DNA of 64,000 bases. It comes from a bacterium 210820-DFI.6.37 (GTDB taxonomy: Bacteria > Bacillota > Clostridia > Peptostreptococcales > Anaerovoracaceae). The stretch lies in the NCBI GenBank assembly GCA_020558355.1, contig JAJCKG010000008.1:78738-142737 (forward strand). Reading direction: 5' to 3'. A program made the position numbers and the translations under genes. The notes beneath the pieces were generated by a model, which was not told where the DNA came from, searched no databases, and saw only the letters and a program-made list of their open reading frames with translations. Every line of letters starts with the position of its first letter. The first letter of the stretch is position 1. Of the stretch, positions 50,350 through 59,127 are shown piece after piece.

Positions 50350-51596
50350 AATTCCGCCTCTCTCGTCCGCAGGCTGTAACACTCACAGCGTCCGCCTTCG
50401 TCGTTAGTTCCGGTGTCTTTACAGATTCCGCATTTATAATGCACATCCATATAGTCCAGTTCAAAGTCATTATCCGTTAAAAGGACCGCCTTCTCCCTGT
50501 TCAGGGAATCAATGGTTTTCTGCAGCTTTTTAACTTCCAATTCCTTGTCGTCTCTTCCGGAAAGATATACCTTTGATATCCGCATCCTGCAGGTATTCAT
50601 TTCTTCTTCCACCTGCCGGATCTCCGGAATTTTTTCATACACTTCCTTCACTCTTGCCTGGGCCTCTTCCTCCGCTTTTGTCCGAAGGTAATTGTAATAC
50701 TTCTGGACAGAAGCGGCGGACACCTGCCTTGGCTTTCCATCTGCTGATGTTCCGGTCTTTTCTTCATACCAGTTGGTCAGCACCTTATTTACATAATTGA
50801 TATTCGGGTTCGATATGCCGCTGGTTTTCCCGCAGGCCTCTAAGACCTTGTCAATGGTATAGCCCATGCCATCGAACCACCGATCCATAATCTTCATTTC
50901 CTCTTCCGTCGCGGGTCTGGCAAATCCAAGAGATTTAAAAACCCTACGGTACAGATAATGTCTTTGATCTGTGTTCCTCAGATATTCCTCAACAGCCAGC
51001 ACATCCCTGAGCCCTTCGGATACCCAACGTTTAACCACAGCCGCTACATACCGTATGTTCTGTTTTCCTCTTGACTTGCAGTAGGAAAAGGCATAGACAA
51101 CAATCTCCGGGGCTGCTTCATAATCGTTGATCCAGGAAAGAATCTCCATCATTTCCGCCCCGCTGAAAATGCGGCCGGTGATCCTTTCGATGGACTTGAA
51201 CATACTCTGGACACTTTTATCCGATAAAACAGCCTTCATATTGTCATCGTCTGTTTTTTTCTTTTTCTTCGGCTCTTTGCCGTAAAGCAATTCTTTTAAG
51301 TTTATAAATTCTACCTGATAATTGAATTTGCCTCCATCCGGCTTTTGGATCTTTCGGATCACGCCCATCTTCTCCCAGTAGGACCAGGCCTTTAAAACGT
51401 CCTCTTCCTGCAGGGAAAGCTGCCGGGCAATGGTCTCATTATCCATATCTTCCGAAAGCCCCGCGTACATGCGGGCAAACAGATAGACCTTCACAAAGTC
51501 TCCCGGAGCGGAAGCCATATATTCATTTATAAAAATATTTTCAACATCTGTATCAAGCAGGTAGTATTCTCTTGCCTGTTCACGCTTGAAGTTCAT
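50316..51596 (-). CDS. DnaD-domain replication protein
   Basis: A 426-residue DnaD-like protein. An N-terminal winged-helix region (about 1-100), two DnaD C-domains (FKSIERITGRIFSGAEMMEILSWINDY, about 134-160, and MDRWFDGMGYTIDKVLEACG), the YxxxI-like YYNYL end, then a coiled coil and a C-terminal Cys cluster (KCGICKDTG...CEC) resembling the zinc motif of DnaC/DnaI helicase loaders. No DnaC ATPase gene is next to it. It probably helps initiate replication or load DnaB, encoded 190 bp upstream. It overlaps DUF1858 by 17 bp and the M23 gene by 34 bp. Confidence 0.9.
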   Translation of the reverse strand: MNFKREQAREYYLLDTDVENIFINEYMASAPGDFVKVYLFARMYAGLSEDMDNETIARQLSLQEEDVLKAWSYWEKMGVIRKIQKPDGGKFNYQVEFINLKELLYGKEPKKKKKTDDDNMKAVLSDKSVQSMFKSIERITGRIFSGAEMMEILSWINDYEAAPEIVVYAFSYCKSRGKQNIRYVAAVVKRWVSEGLRDVLAVEEYLRNTDQRHYLYRRVFKSLGFARPATEEEMKIMDRWFDGMGYTIDKVLEACGKTSGISNPNINYVNKVLTNWYEEKTGTSADGKPRQVSAASVQKYYNYLRTKAEEEAQARVKEVYEKIPEIRQVEEEMNTCRMRISKVYLSGRDDKELEVKKLQKTIDSLNREKAVLLTDNDFELDYMDVHYKCGICKDTGTNDEGGRCECYSLRTREAELWQRNSNSAEK

Positions 51597-51786
51597 TGGC
51601 TTTGTTTAAATCCTCAAGTAAAGCTTTCAGGTCCGCGCCGTGTCCTTCCGCGGCGTCCTCCAGGGATTCCGCGCTGCTGCCAGGGCAGCCTACACAGTTC
51701 ATCCCATGTGAAATGAATACATCTTCAAGCTCTGGGTTCAGGTCTAAAATCTCGTAAATCATCATATCCTTGGTGATTTCTTTCAT
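51580..51786 (-). CDS. DUF1858 redox-disulfide domain protein
   Basis: A 68-residue protein of the DUF1858 family, a small helical domain with a redox-type CxxC (MNCVGCPGSS, about 30-39). N-terminal ITKDMMIYEILDLNPELEDVFISHGM is the usual start. Members often accompany hybrid-cluster or redox proteins. Here it lies 2 bp after dnaB and overlaps the DnaD gene by 17 bp, so it is expressed with replication proteins; any link to replication is guesswork. Confidence 0.9.
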   Translation of the reverse strand: MKEITKDMMIYEILDLNPELEDVFISHGMNCVGCPGSSAESLEDAAEGHGADLKALLEDLNKANELQA

Positions 51787-51788
51787 AG

Positions 51789-53117
51789 CTACCTCCCAAT
51801 GCTGCTCTTATCAGCAAATCTTGTGTATTTACCCAGCCATGTCACATCCACAGTACCAGTAGGTCCGCTTCTGTGCTTGGCAACGATAACTTCGCATTCA
51901 CCCGGTTTGTCTGTTTCCTCATTGTAATATTCATCCCTGTAAAGGAAAATTACGATATCCGCGTCCTGCTCGATGGAGCCGGATTCTCTCAAATCCGCCA
52001 GCATAGGCCTGTGGTTAGGCCGCTGCTCCGGAGCGCGGGACAGCTGAGAAAGGACGATAACCGGACAGTCCAGCTCTCTGGCCAGAAGCTTTAAATTCCG
52101 GGAAAGTGTTGAAATTTCCTGGGTACGGCTCTCGTTCTTTTTTCCTTCAATGCTCATCAGCTGAAGATAGTCGATGACGACAAGATCCAATCCCCGTTCG
52201 GCTTTGAGCCGGCGGCATTTGTTCTTCATCTCCATGATGCTGATGCCGGGCGTATCATCTATGTTGATATCCGCTTTGGAAAGCGCGTCCAAAGCCATAT
52301 TGATCTGATCCCAGTCTTTTCGCTCCAGCTTTCCGGTTTTCAGATTCTGCATGTCAATGCGGGATTCCATGGAAAGCAGTCTCTGTCCCAGCTGTTCCTT
52401 AGACATCTCCATGCTGAAAATCATAACACTGGCGCCGCCTTTGATAGCGGCCTGCTGCGCCACACTGAGGGCAAAAGCCGTCTTTCCCATAGCGGGTCTT
52501 GCCGCCAGGATGATCAGATCCGATCTATGCAGTCCGGAAGTCATCTGGTCCAGATCCCGAAAGCCTGTTGTCAGGCCTGTAAGGTTTCCTTCCAGCTGCG
52601 ACATTTTATCGATAATATTGATATTTTCAAGCAGTACGTCTTTAATATGCGTAAAATCGCTCTTCTGTCCCTTCTGGGCAATTTCGAAGATCCCCCGCTC
52701 CGCGTAGTCTAAGATCTCGTTGGTCTCCATGTTTTCCTCGTAGCTTTTCTGTACGATATCATCCGCTGTTGTAATAAGCCTGCGCAGAGACGCCTTCTGT
52801 GAAATGATTTTCGCGTATTCTGCCGCGTTGGATGTAGACGGTACATCTGCCGAAAGCGCCGCTATGTAAGCCCGGCCTCCTACCATTTCCAGAGAATTCC
52901 GCTTTTTCAGCTCTTCGGAAACAGTCAGCGCGTCGACCGGGGCGCTCCTCCTGTACAGATCGGTAACTGCCCGAAAGATTTCCCGGTGGGTCTCACTGTA
53001 AAAGTCATCCTCTGTCAGGAGCTCCACTACATCAAACAGGGCGTCCTTGTCTAAAAGCGCGGAGCCAAGGACCGACCGTTCCGCTTCATCGTTGTGGGGT
53101 GGGACGCGTTCTTCCAT
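51789..53117 (-). CDS. dnaB: Replicative DNA helicase
   Basis: Hexameric replication-fork helicase, 442 residues. The N-terminal dimerising domain (PPHNDEAERSVLGSALLD) is followed by the RecA-like core with Walker A ARPAMGKT (206-213), Walker B LDLVVIDYLQLM, LSRAPEQRPNHRPMLADLRESGSIEQDAD and the arginine-finger end. AAAGGAGAG fixes the start at 53117. It follows rplI by 13 bp, as in most Firmicutes. No intein is present. Confidence 0.97.
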   Translation of the reverse strand: MEERVPPHNDEAERSVLGSALLDKDALFDVVELLTEDDFYSETHREIFRAVTDLYRRSAPVDALTVSEELKKRNSLEMVGGRAYIAALSADVPSTSNAAEYAKIISQKASLRRLITTADDIVQKSYEENMETNEILDYAERGIFEIAQKGQKSDFTHIKDVLLENINIIDKMSQLEGNLTGLTTGFRDLDQMTSGLHRSDLIILAARPAMGKTAFALSVAQQAAIKGGASVMIFSMEMSKEQLGQRLLSMESRIDMQNLKTGKLERKDWDQINMALDALSKADINIDDTPGISIMEMKNKCRRLKAERGLDLVVIDYLQLMSIEGKKNESRTQEISTLSRNLKLLARELDCPVIVLSQLSRAPEQRPNHRPMLADLRESGSIEQDADIVIFLYRDEYYNEETDKPGECEVIVAKHRSGPTGTVDVTWLGKYTRFADKSSIGR

Positions 53118-53130
53118 AAGCTGCTCTCCT

Positions 53131-53577
53131 TTAGGCAATTGTAACCTTTACTTTCAGGTCTGCCGCTACTTCTGGAAACAGCTTGATAGGAACTGTAAAG
53201 TCTCCCGTGTGTTTGATCGGGCTGTCCAGCACGATTTTCTTTTTGTCTACTTTGATTTTATGCTGGTCTGCCAGAGCCTCCGCAATATCTTTGGAGGTAA
53301 TGGAGCCGAAGAGCCGTCCGCCTTCGCCGCCCTTTGTCTCTATGGTTACGCTGAGCGCCTGAATTTTCTCGGCAGTCGCCTGCGCGGCGGCTTTTTGTTC
53401 CGCTCTTTTCTCCGCGGCAATCTCTTTCTGTTTTTCCAGATTCTTTATATTTCCTTCTGTGGCTTCTTTGGCCATACCTTTGGGAATCAGCATATTTCTC
53501 GCGTATCCGTCGCTGACCTTTACAACGTCGCCTGCTTTTCCTGTTCCTTTTACATCTTTCTGTAATATTACGATCAT
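53131..53577 (-). CDS. rplI: 50S ribosomal protein L9
   Basis: Ribosomal protein bL9, 148 residues. The N-terminal RNA-binding domain is MIVILQKDVKGTGKAGDVVKVSDGYARNMLIPKG, followed by the long connecting helix (EKQKEIAAEKRAEQKAAAQ) and the C-terminal domain (GRLFGSITSKDIAEAL). Length is normal. It lies between gdpP (27 bp) and dnaB (13 bp), the conserved yybS-gdpP-rplI-dnaB order. Confidence 0.98.
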   Translation of the reverse strand: MIVILQKDVKGTGKAGDVVKVSDGYARNMLIPKGMAKEATEGNIKNLEKQKEIAAEKRAEQKAAAQATAEKIQALSVTIETKGGEGGRLFGSITSKDIAEALADQHKIKVDKKKIVLDSPIKHTGDFTVPIKLFPEVAADLKVKVTIA

Positions 53578-53604
53578 TTAATTATAACCTCCTAATGTGA
53601 TAGC

Positions 53605-55359
53605 TTAAAGAAATTCTTTTACAATTTCTTTTAAATTTTCAAGGGTCTCTTCCGGGGACGTTTTGACCTGCGCTCCGGCAGTATTCAAATGTCCGCCCCC
53701 TCCCAGTTTTTCCATAATAACCTGCACATTCACCTCGCCCAGAGATCTCGCGCTTACTACCGTCTGTCCGTGTTCGTTCTGTCCTGCCACGAAGGTGGCC
53801 TTAATTCCCTGAACGGTCAGCAGTTCGTCCGCCACCTGGGAATTGACGATCTGCGCGTTCGGGTTCTTACCCTGGCAGATGGACATGGCAACGCCGCCCT
53901 CCAGAAACTGCGCGTTGGCAATGCATTTGGCCCGTATCTTAAAGCTGTCCAGATCTGCCTGAAAATATCGTTTCACGGCAGCTGTATCCGCTCCGCAGCG
54001 TCTGAGCCAGGAAGCTGCTTCAAAGGTCCGAACGCCGGTCTTTACGGCAAAACGGTTGGTATCCACTGTGATCCCGGCAAGAAGCGCTTCCGCGTCCATC
54101 TTGCTCAGGGTTTTCTTTTCCCATGAATACTGAATGATCTCTGTCACCAGCTCCGATGTGGAAGAAGCGTACGGCTCCATATACGACAGGATCATGTGCG
54201 GGATAGCCTCTTCCGCTTTCCTGTGGTGGTCGATAACGACCACTTTCTCTGAATCCAGCAGTTCCGGACATTCCACCAGACTTGGCCTGTGCGTATCCAG
54301 CACAATAACAAGGGTATTCTCATCACTGATGGAAATGGCCTTTTCCGAGTTGATGAAGCTGTATTCTTCTGTTTCTTTGGCTGCCTGATAGATTGAAGTC
54401 AGGGCCTCGTTATAGCCGTTGATAATTACATGGGCTTCCTTTTTCAGGCTCGCGGCGATGCGGAAGATGCCAAGGGCCGCGCCAAAGCAGTCCATATCCG
54501 GATTCCTGTGACCCATAATGAGAACTCTGGACGACTGATCAATCAGCTGCCGCAGGGCATGGGCAATTACTCTGGATTTTCCTTTATTCCGCTTTTCTAC
54601 CGTCTGCATTTTACCGCCGTAGTATTCAATCTGGCGTATATTCTTTACGACTGCCTGATCTCCCCCTCTTCCCAGAGCGATATCCAGGGCGTCCGCGGCG
54701 TACTGCTCCGTTTCGACAGGCGTTTTGCCGCCGATCCCTATACCGATGCTCAGAGTCACTGGAAAATCGGATTCGGTCTCCAGTTCCCGAATCTCGTCCA
54801 AAATAGGGAATCTGGTCTCAGCCAGCTTTTCGTAATACTGATATTCAAATACCATGAAATACAGATGCTCTTTAAATCTGGTTATGGAAGCGTGCATCTT
54901 CGCGGCCCAGCCGCGGATCACCTTATCGATTTCCGTAGACAGAAGCATCTGTCCTTCCTCGCCGGCCGTAGAGATCAGCTCATCAAAGTTGTCCACATTT
55001 ACCATGGCCATACAGCTTCGTTCCTGATTATGAAGGGTTTTCAGCTTTTCATAATTGGTTACGTCAAAGAAGTATACGGCAATGCTGGCCAGCTCCCCAT
55101 CTCCAATGAAGGATGTCAGGAGGCGGAAGGTTTTATCATTGCGGGAAATCATCAGACTTCTTTGGTCCTTTGTAGCTTCCACAATGTCCTGATATTTGAT
55201 TCCCATAAGGGCAAACACATCTGAACCGCGTATCCCGTCATAGATAAACACTTCATCTATCTTGGGGCTGACCCGGGAAACCTTGCCCTGAGGATTCAGG
55301 ATACACAGCGGCACCGGGGCATACGCGCAGAGCAGTTTTTCAATTCGACTTACATACAT
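53605..55359 (-). CDS. gdpP: GdpP-like DHH-DHHA1 phosphodiesterase, soluble
   Basis: A 584-residue relative of GdpP, which hydrolyses cyclic di-AMP. It has a PAS-like N-domain (about 1-105), a degenerate GGDEF domain (about 115-245), a DHH domain with His284, Asp288, Asp290, Asp355 and DHH at 377-379, and a C-terminal DHHA1 with GGGGHLNTAGA. Typical GdpP has two N-terminal membrane helices and about 655 residues; here the protein starts directly at the PAS region, so it should be soluble unless recruited by YybS upstream. The 22-bp spacing to yybS supports co-expression. Confidence 0.93.
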   Translation of the reverse strand: MYVSRIEKLLCAYAPVPLCILNPQGKVSRVSPKIDEVFIYDGIRGSDVFALMGIKYQDIVEATKDQRSLMISRNDKTFRLLTSFIGDGELASIAVYFFDVTNYEKLKTLHNQERSCMAMVNVDNFDELISTAGEEGQMLLSTEIDKVIRGWAAKMHASITRFKEHLYFMVFEYQYYEKLAETRFPILDEIRELETESDFPVTLSIGIGIGGKTPVETEQYAADALDIALGRGGDQAVVKNIRQIEYYGGKMQTVEKRNKGKSRVIAHALRQLIDQSSRVLIMGHRNPDMDCFGAALGIFRIAASLKKEAHVIINGYNEALTSIYQAAKETEEYSFINSEKAISISDENTLVIVLDTHRPSLVECPELLDSEKVVVIDHHRKAEEAIPHMILSYMEPYASSTSELVTEIIQYSWEKKTLSKMDAEALLAGITVDTNRFAVKTGVRTFEAASWLRRCGADTAAVKRYFQADLDSFKIRAKCIANAQFLEGGVAMSICQGKNPNAQIVNSQVADELLTVQGIKATFVAGQNEHGQTVVSARSLGEVNVQVIMEKLGGGGHLNTAGAQVKTSPEETLENLKEIVKEFL

Positions 55360-55381
55360 TCGGGTATATCTCCTGTTTCTG

Positions 55382-56116
55382 TTATTTCAGCCTTTCTTTC
55401 AGCCTGAACAGCACATCGGCGAATCCAAGCAGCATAAGCATCATTTTTCCCAGATTGGAAAGCAGGAAAAAAATGATGATAATAACAGCAATGGCCTTAG
55501 GCGCCCTTTTTTTATGACAGAACATAAAAAGGACGGATATTCCCTGAAGGCTAAAAGCAAAATTAAACAAAGCATTGATGTTAACATATACAATATCACT
55601 GGACATGATCCCTGTCTTTGTAATAATCCAGGATAACGCAAAGAGGATCAGCCAGCCCAGAACAACATTCCTGGGAAGGTCAAAATCCCGGAATCGGGTC
55701 ATGGGGATCGCCCTGGTCCCGTTCCATTTTACGACTTTGCTGAGCAAAATGTATTCCACATAGGACGCCACTGCCGCAATGATACATATAGAAGAAGGAA
55801 GCAGCTGTGCCGCCTGTCCATAAAGTTCATTCAAGGCCTTTGTCCTCTGAGCCAGCGTTGTGTCGGAGCCCAGAAGCGCTGTCATATTGGGATCGCCCGC
55901 CAGAAGCTCAGCCATGTAGCTAGTGTTGTCCTGGAGCGTATCAAATATATTGTTACCTGCGGCCGCGGCCAGAATCATGATAAATACAACGCCCACTGCT
56001 CCCGCTATAACCCCTTCCAGCACCGCCCGAAAAGGGGTGACGCTCTTTTTCATTGACGCGGTCAGCACCGGAACTGGCAGGATGACAGCAGCCAGCAGCA
56101 TAAGTGTCAAGTACAT
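55382..56116 (-). CDS. YybS-like DUF2232 membrane protein, short
   Basis: A 244-residue polytopic membrane protein with about six or seven helices. It resembles YybS/DUF2232, which precedes gdpP in Firmicutes; conserved stretches are MTRFRDFDLPRNVVLGWLI (about 138-156) and LQGISVLFMFCHKK. The family normally has about 310 residues, so roughly 60 N-terminal residues (two helices) are missing. The ATG follows AAGGAAGG, and a promoter lies just upstream, so this is the true start. The function is unknown; it may anchor the soluble GdpP here. Confidence 0.85.
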   Translation of the reverse strand: MYLTLMLLAAVILPVPVLTASMKKSVTPFRAVLEGVIAGAVGVVFIMILAAAAGNNIFDTLQDNTSYMAELLAGDPNMTALLGSDTTLAQRTKALNELYGQAAQLLPSSICIIAAVASYVEYILLSKVVKWNGTRAIPMTRFRDFDLPRNVVLGWLILFALSWIITKTGIMSSDIVYVNINALFNFAFSLQGISVLFMFCHKKRAPKAIAVIIIIFFLLSNLGKMMLMLLGFADVLFRLKERLK

Positions 56117-56161
56117 GAAAGTTCCTTCCTTACAGCAATGCTGTTTTGAATGTTAGGATTT

Positions 56162-56170
56162 ATTATACCA
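56162..56170 (-). promoter_or_regulatory. Extended -10 promoter for yybS-gdpP-rplI-dnaB
   Basis: Minus strand TGGTATAAT, about 45 bp before the yybS start. No good -35, as expected for an extended -10 promoter; the same 9-mer drives the dehydrogenase operon at 41309. Confidence 0.5.
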
Positions 56171-56257
56171 TAAAATCGGGAGCTTGTCTTCTACTAGATG
56201 TTGTGTCTAATTTACAGAAAAGTACAATTCTTTTCCGCTCCGAGGGCAGCTCCATTG

Positions 56258-56310
56258 AAAAAGCAGAAACAACCACCTGAAAATCGATGGTTGTTTCTGC
56301 TTTTCTTTTT
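56258..56310 (-). terminator. Terminator after Fe-S flavoenzyme gene
   Basis: AAAAGCAGAAACAACCA (56258-56274) pairs exactly with TGGTTGTTTCTGCTTTT (56288-56304). It lies 33 bp after the flavoenzyme stop and shares its CAGAAACA core with the hairpin at 47202. T-rich on both strands. Confidence 0.8.
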
Positions 56311-56342
56311 TACCGCTTTCCCGCGGCTTTCTTTTTAAAGTT

Positions 56343-58280
56343 TTACAGCTTCAGGCCCAAGCGGTAGCCAGTATGGATCGCGTCCATGATTTTTCCAGGG
56401 AATACAGCGTCGCCAATCAGGTGAACATCTTTGCCCTGTTCTTTCAATTCTTTGTAAAGATCCTGCTCTACCTTTGCTCCAAAAGCATACAGCACGTTAT
56501 CAGCTGTAATCTTTCTTACCTTGCCCGCGTGTTCTACCATAACACCGTCAGCAACGATTTCCAGCGGAGTTGTAGATGTGCAGATGGTCATATCTGTTTT
56601 TTCAATCCGTTCAGAATATGCCACAAAATCAGTGAAGGCAACGCCCTTCATGATATTCGGTTTTCTGCCTACCAGTGTTACATTGTGGCCTTTTTCGGAC
56701 AGATGCAGCGCGGTTTCGGAGCCTACCAGGCCTACCCCTAACACAACCACATTCTTGCCGACTTCTTTTTTACCGGTCAGATAATCAGAAGCGTCTACAA
56801 CAAGATCATGGTCGATTCCCGGCAGAGTAGGCTTTTTAGAAGTGCTTCCAGTAGCGCAGACTACCGCGTCGTATTCAGCCAGATCGCCCGCGGCGACTTC
56901 TTTTTCAATAATTGGGATTTCCAGTTTTTCTACTGCTGTAATCAGAGATTTCTTCAATGCCCGGATATCCGCCTTAAAGTCCGGCACAGCCGCTTCGTTG
57001 AGCTGTCCTCCTTTTTCGGCCTTTTCATAAATCGTTACTTCATGACCTCTCAGCTTTAATACTCTCGCGGCTTCCAGACCGGCAGGGCCAGCTCCCACTA
57101 CCGCAATCTTTTTCCTGGCCTGAGCCGGCTGAATTTCCAGTTCTCCTTCACGGCTGATAATCGGATTAACCGCGCAGGTAATGGCTTTGTAGTTAAAGAA
57201 GGTCCGTTCCAGACAGCCTTCATTACAGCGAATGCATGGACGAATATCTTCCGGACGGCCTTCTTCCGCTTTCTTCGGCCATTCCGGGTCAGCCCAGAGC
57301 GGTCTTCCCAGACCTACGAAGTCACCCTTTCCGGAAGCAATGATTTCTTCCGCAAATTCAGGAAGCGTAATGGAACCGGAAGCGATAACAGGAACGGAAA
57401 CCGCTTTTTTAATTGCTTCCGCTGCCCATACATTATGACCCAGGGACATAGCCATAGGGGAAACCTGATGAATCATTGTGTGATGGTCGCCGCCGGACAT
57501 GTGGAACGCGTCAATTCCTTCTTTTTCCAGAACCTTTGCCAGCTCAATTGTATCCTCAATCGGGAAGCCGTCCGGTTCATAGTCCGTTCCGCTCAGGCGG
57601 ATCGTAACCGGGAAGTCAGGCCCTACTTTCTCGCGGACATCGCGAACGATTTCTACATAGATACGCATTCTGTTTTCCAGACTTCCGCCATATAAATCGG
57701 TTCTGTGATTTGTTGTAGGAGAGAAGAAATTTGTCAGCAGATAGCCATGCGCCCCGTGGATTTCCACCAGCTCAAAGCCCGCCTTTTTAGCGCGCGCCGC
57801 GGCGTCACCAAACGCGGATACAATATCTTTGATTTCTTCAATTGTTAAAACATGAGGCACAGCCTGCGGTCCATACTGATCCCACAATCTTGGCCATGGA
57901 ATAGCGGACGGCGCACAAATGGGCTGTGTACCCAGGAACTTCTGACGGCCGCAGTGCTCGATCTGGATTCCAGGAACCGCGCCCTGTTCTCGGATATTTT
58001 CCGCCAGCCACGCAAGTCCGGGAATATGCTCATTGCTGGAAATTCCCAGATGACAGTGCGCTGATTTCGCGCCAATATCATCCACATAGGCGTATTCTAC
58101 TATAATCAGTCCGGAGCCGCCCGCGGCCTGCTTTTTGTAATAGCGCACCAGACGTTCAGATACGGTTCCGTCCATATTGCTCATTCCGGAAGACTGAGGC
58201 GCTTTCATAATGCGGTTTTTCAGTTCCAGATTACCGATCTTTGCCGGTGAAAAAAGATTCGGAAACATTACATTTGACAT
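56343..58280 (-). CDS. Fe-S flavoenzyme, 2-enoate reductase type
   Basis: A 645-residue NADH:flavin oxidoreductase of the OYE-like 2-enoate/dienoyl-CoA reductase family. The barrel contains the intact HGAHGYLL motif (about 176-183) and RTDLYGG; the 4Fe-4S site is CIRCNEGCLERTFFNYKAITC (about 342-362, split by spacing C-x2-C-x3-C-x11-C); FAD and NAD(P) sites follow (VVGAGPAGLEAAR, VLGVGLVGSETAL). It should reduce an alpha,beta-unsaturated acid, aldehyde or acyl-CoA. AAGGAGAA precedes the ATG. It is monocistronic and divergent from a Crp/Fnr regulator that probably controls it. Confidence 0.94.
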   Translation of the reverse strand: MSNVMFPNLFSPAKIGNLELKNRIMKAPQSSGMSNMDGTVSERLVRYYKKQAAGGSGLIIVEYAYVDDIGAKSAHCHLGISSNEHIPGLAWLAENIREQGAVPGIQIEHCGRQKFLGTQPICAPSAIPWPRLWDQYGPQAVPHVLTIEEIKDIVSAFGDAAARAKKAGFELVEIHGAHGYLLTNFFSPTTNHRTDLYGGSLENRMRIYVEIVRDVREKVGPDFPVTIRLSGTDYEPDGFPIEDTIELAKVLEKEGIDAFHMSGGDHHTMIHQVSPMAMSLGHNVWAAEAIKKAVSVPVIASGSITLPEFAEEIIASGKGDFVGLGRPLWADPEWPKKAEEGRPEDIRPCIRCNEGCLERTFFNYKAITCAVNPIISREGELEIQPAQARKKIAVVGAGPAGLEAARVLKLRGHEVTIYEKAEKGGQLNEAAVPDFKADIRALKKSLITAVEKLEIPIIEKEVAAGDLAEYDAVVCATGSTSKKPTLPGIDHDLVVDASDYLTGKKEVGKNVVVLGVGLVGSETALHLSEKGHNVTLVGRKPNIMKGVAFTDFVAYSERIEKTDMTICTSTTPLEIVADGVMVEHAGKVRKITADNVLYAFGAKVEQDLYKELKEQGKDVHLIGDAVFPGKIMDAIHTGYRLGLKL

Positions 58281-58317
58281 TTTTTCATTCTCCTTTTTAT
58301 TTATATAGGTTACGTCT

Positions 58318-58356
58318 TGTTACATAATTATACAAATATTGACAAAATTAAAACAA
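58318..58356. promoter_or_regulatory. Divergent promoter with Crp/Fnr-like box
   Basis: On the minus strand TTGTTT (58356-58351), 18-bp spacer, TATAAT (58332-58327) form a promoter for the flavoenzyme. Overlapping it, TGTTA-N7-ATACA (58318-58334) resembles a Crp/Fnr half-site pair. The palindrome TATCATATGATA lies at about 58357-58368. Confidence 0.5.
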
Positions 58357-58404
58357 TATCATATGATACAGTTACAGCAAAATTTCCGAAAGGATGGTAT
58401 TTTT

Positions 58405-59103
58405 ATGGAAAGCGCCCCAATAAATCCTCCAAAAGCGTCTTTTGCTTTTATTCTGGAAGATAATTTAAAGCCTTACCGGGACTTTATTCTCCAGAACAGC
58501 TGCCCTCCCGCTAATCTGCCGGAAGGAACGGTTATCAGCAGCGGCGGTTCTCCCGCGCCTGAAGCCTGCTTTCTTCTGGAAGGGCTTGTAAAGGTCAGCA
58601 TTTTTAATGTTTTTGGCTATGAACGGATTCTGGGATATCATAAGAAAAATTCCCTTTTTGCCATGGATGGCCTGCGCAGGGATAAAAATGTTATTGTAAC
58701 GACTACCGCGCTTACGCCGATTTCGCTGGTAAAGCTATCGAAGGAGAACCTGACTGAGCTGTTCCGAAAAAGGCCGGAGTTTGCTTCCGATCTGGTGCTA
58801 TACTACAGCGATGTGCTAAAGCTCATGTGCTATGACGCTGAATCGCAGACCAGCAACAGCGTAAAATCAAAGCTGGCCAACTTTGTTATATTGTATACGC
58901 AAAGTGTTGATTACCGGACTTTGGGGTATATTCCTTATTCGCAGGCGGAACTGGCCTCCGCGATCGGGGCGTCCCGGGTACAGGTGTCCAGGGTATGCGC
59001 GGAATTAAAAGAAGAAGGCCTTGTAGATATCAAAAAAAGAAAGCTTTACATTTTGAATATCCAGGCCTTTTATGATTTTATTTCTTTTCAGGGCTTTGAA
59101 TGA
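58405..59103 (+). CDS. Crp/Fnr family transcriptional regulator
   Basis: A 232-residue regulator with an N-terminal cyclic-nucleotide-binding fold (PEGTVISSGGSPAPEACFLLEGLVKVSIFNVFGYERILGY) and a C-terminal winged helix (YSQAELASAIGASRVQVSRVCAELKEEGLVDIKKRKLYI). It lacks the N-terminal Fnr Cys cluster; the cNMP-binding Arg/Ser pair is not evident, so the ligand is probably not cAMP and could be an acid or CoA ester. Start at 58405 follows GAAAGGATGG; an upstream in-frame start at 58339 lies in the promoter. Divergent from the flavoenzyme gene. Confidence 0.92.
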   Translation: MESAPINPPKASFAFILEDNLKPYRDFILQNSCPPANLPEGTVISSGGSPAPEACFLLEGLVKVSIFNVFGYERILGYHKKNSLFAMDGLRRDKNVIVTTTALTPISLVKLSKENLTELFRKRPEFASDLVLYYSDVLKLMCYDAESQTSNSVKSKLANFVILYTQSVDYRTLGYIPYSQAELASAIGASRVQVSRVCAELKEEGLVDIKKRKLYILNIQAFYDFISFQGFE

Positions 59104-59127
59104 TACAGCTTTGTACGCTTTATCTTC

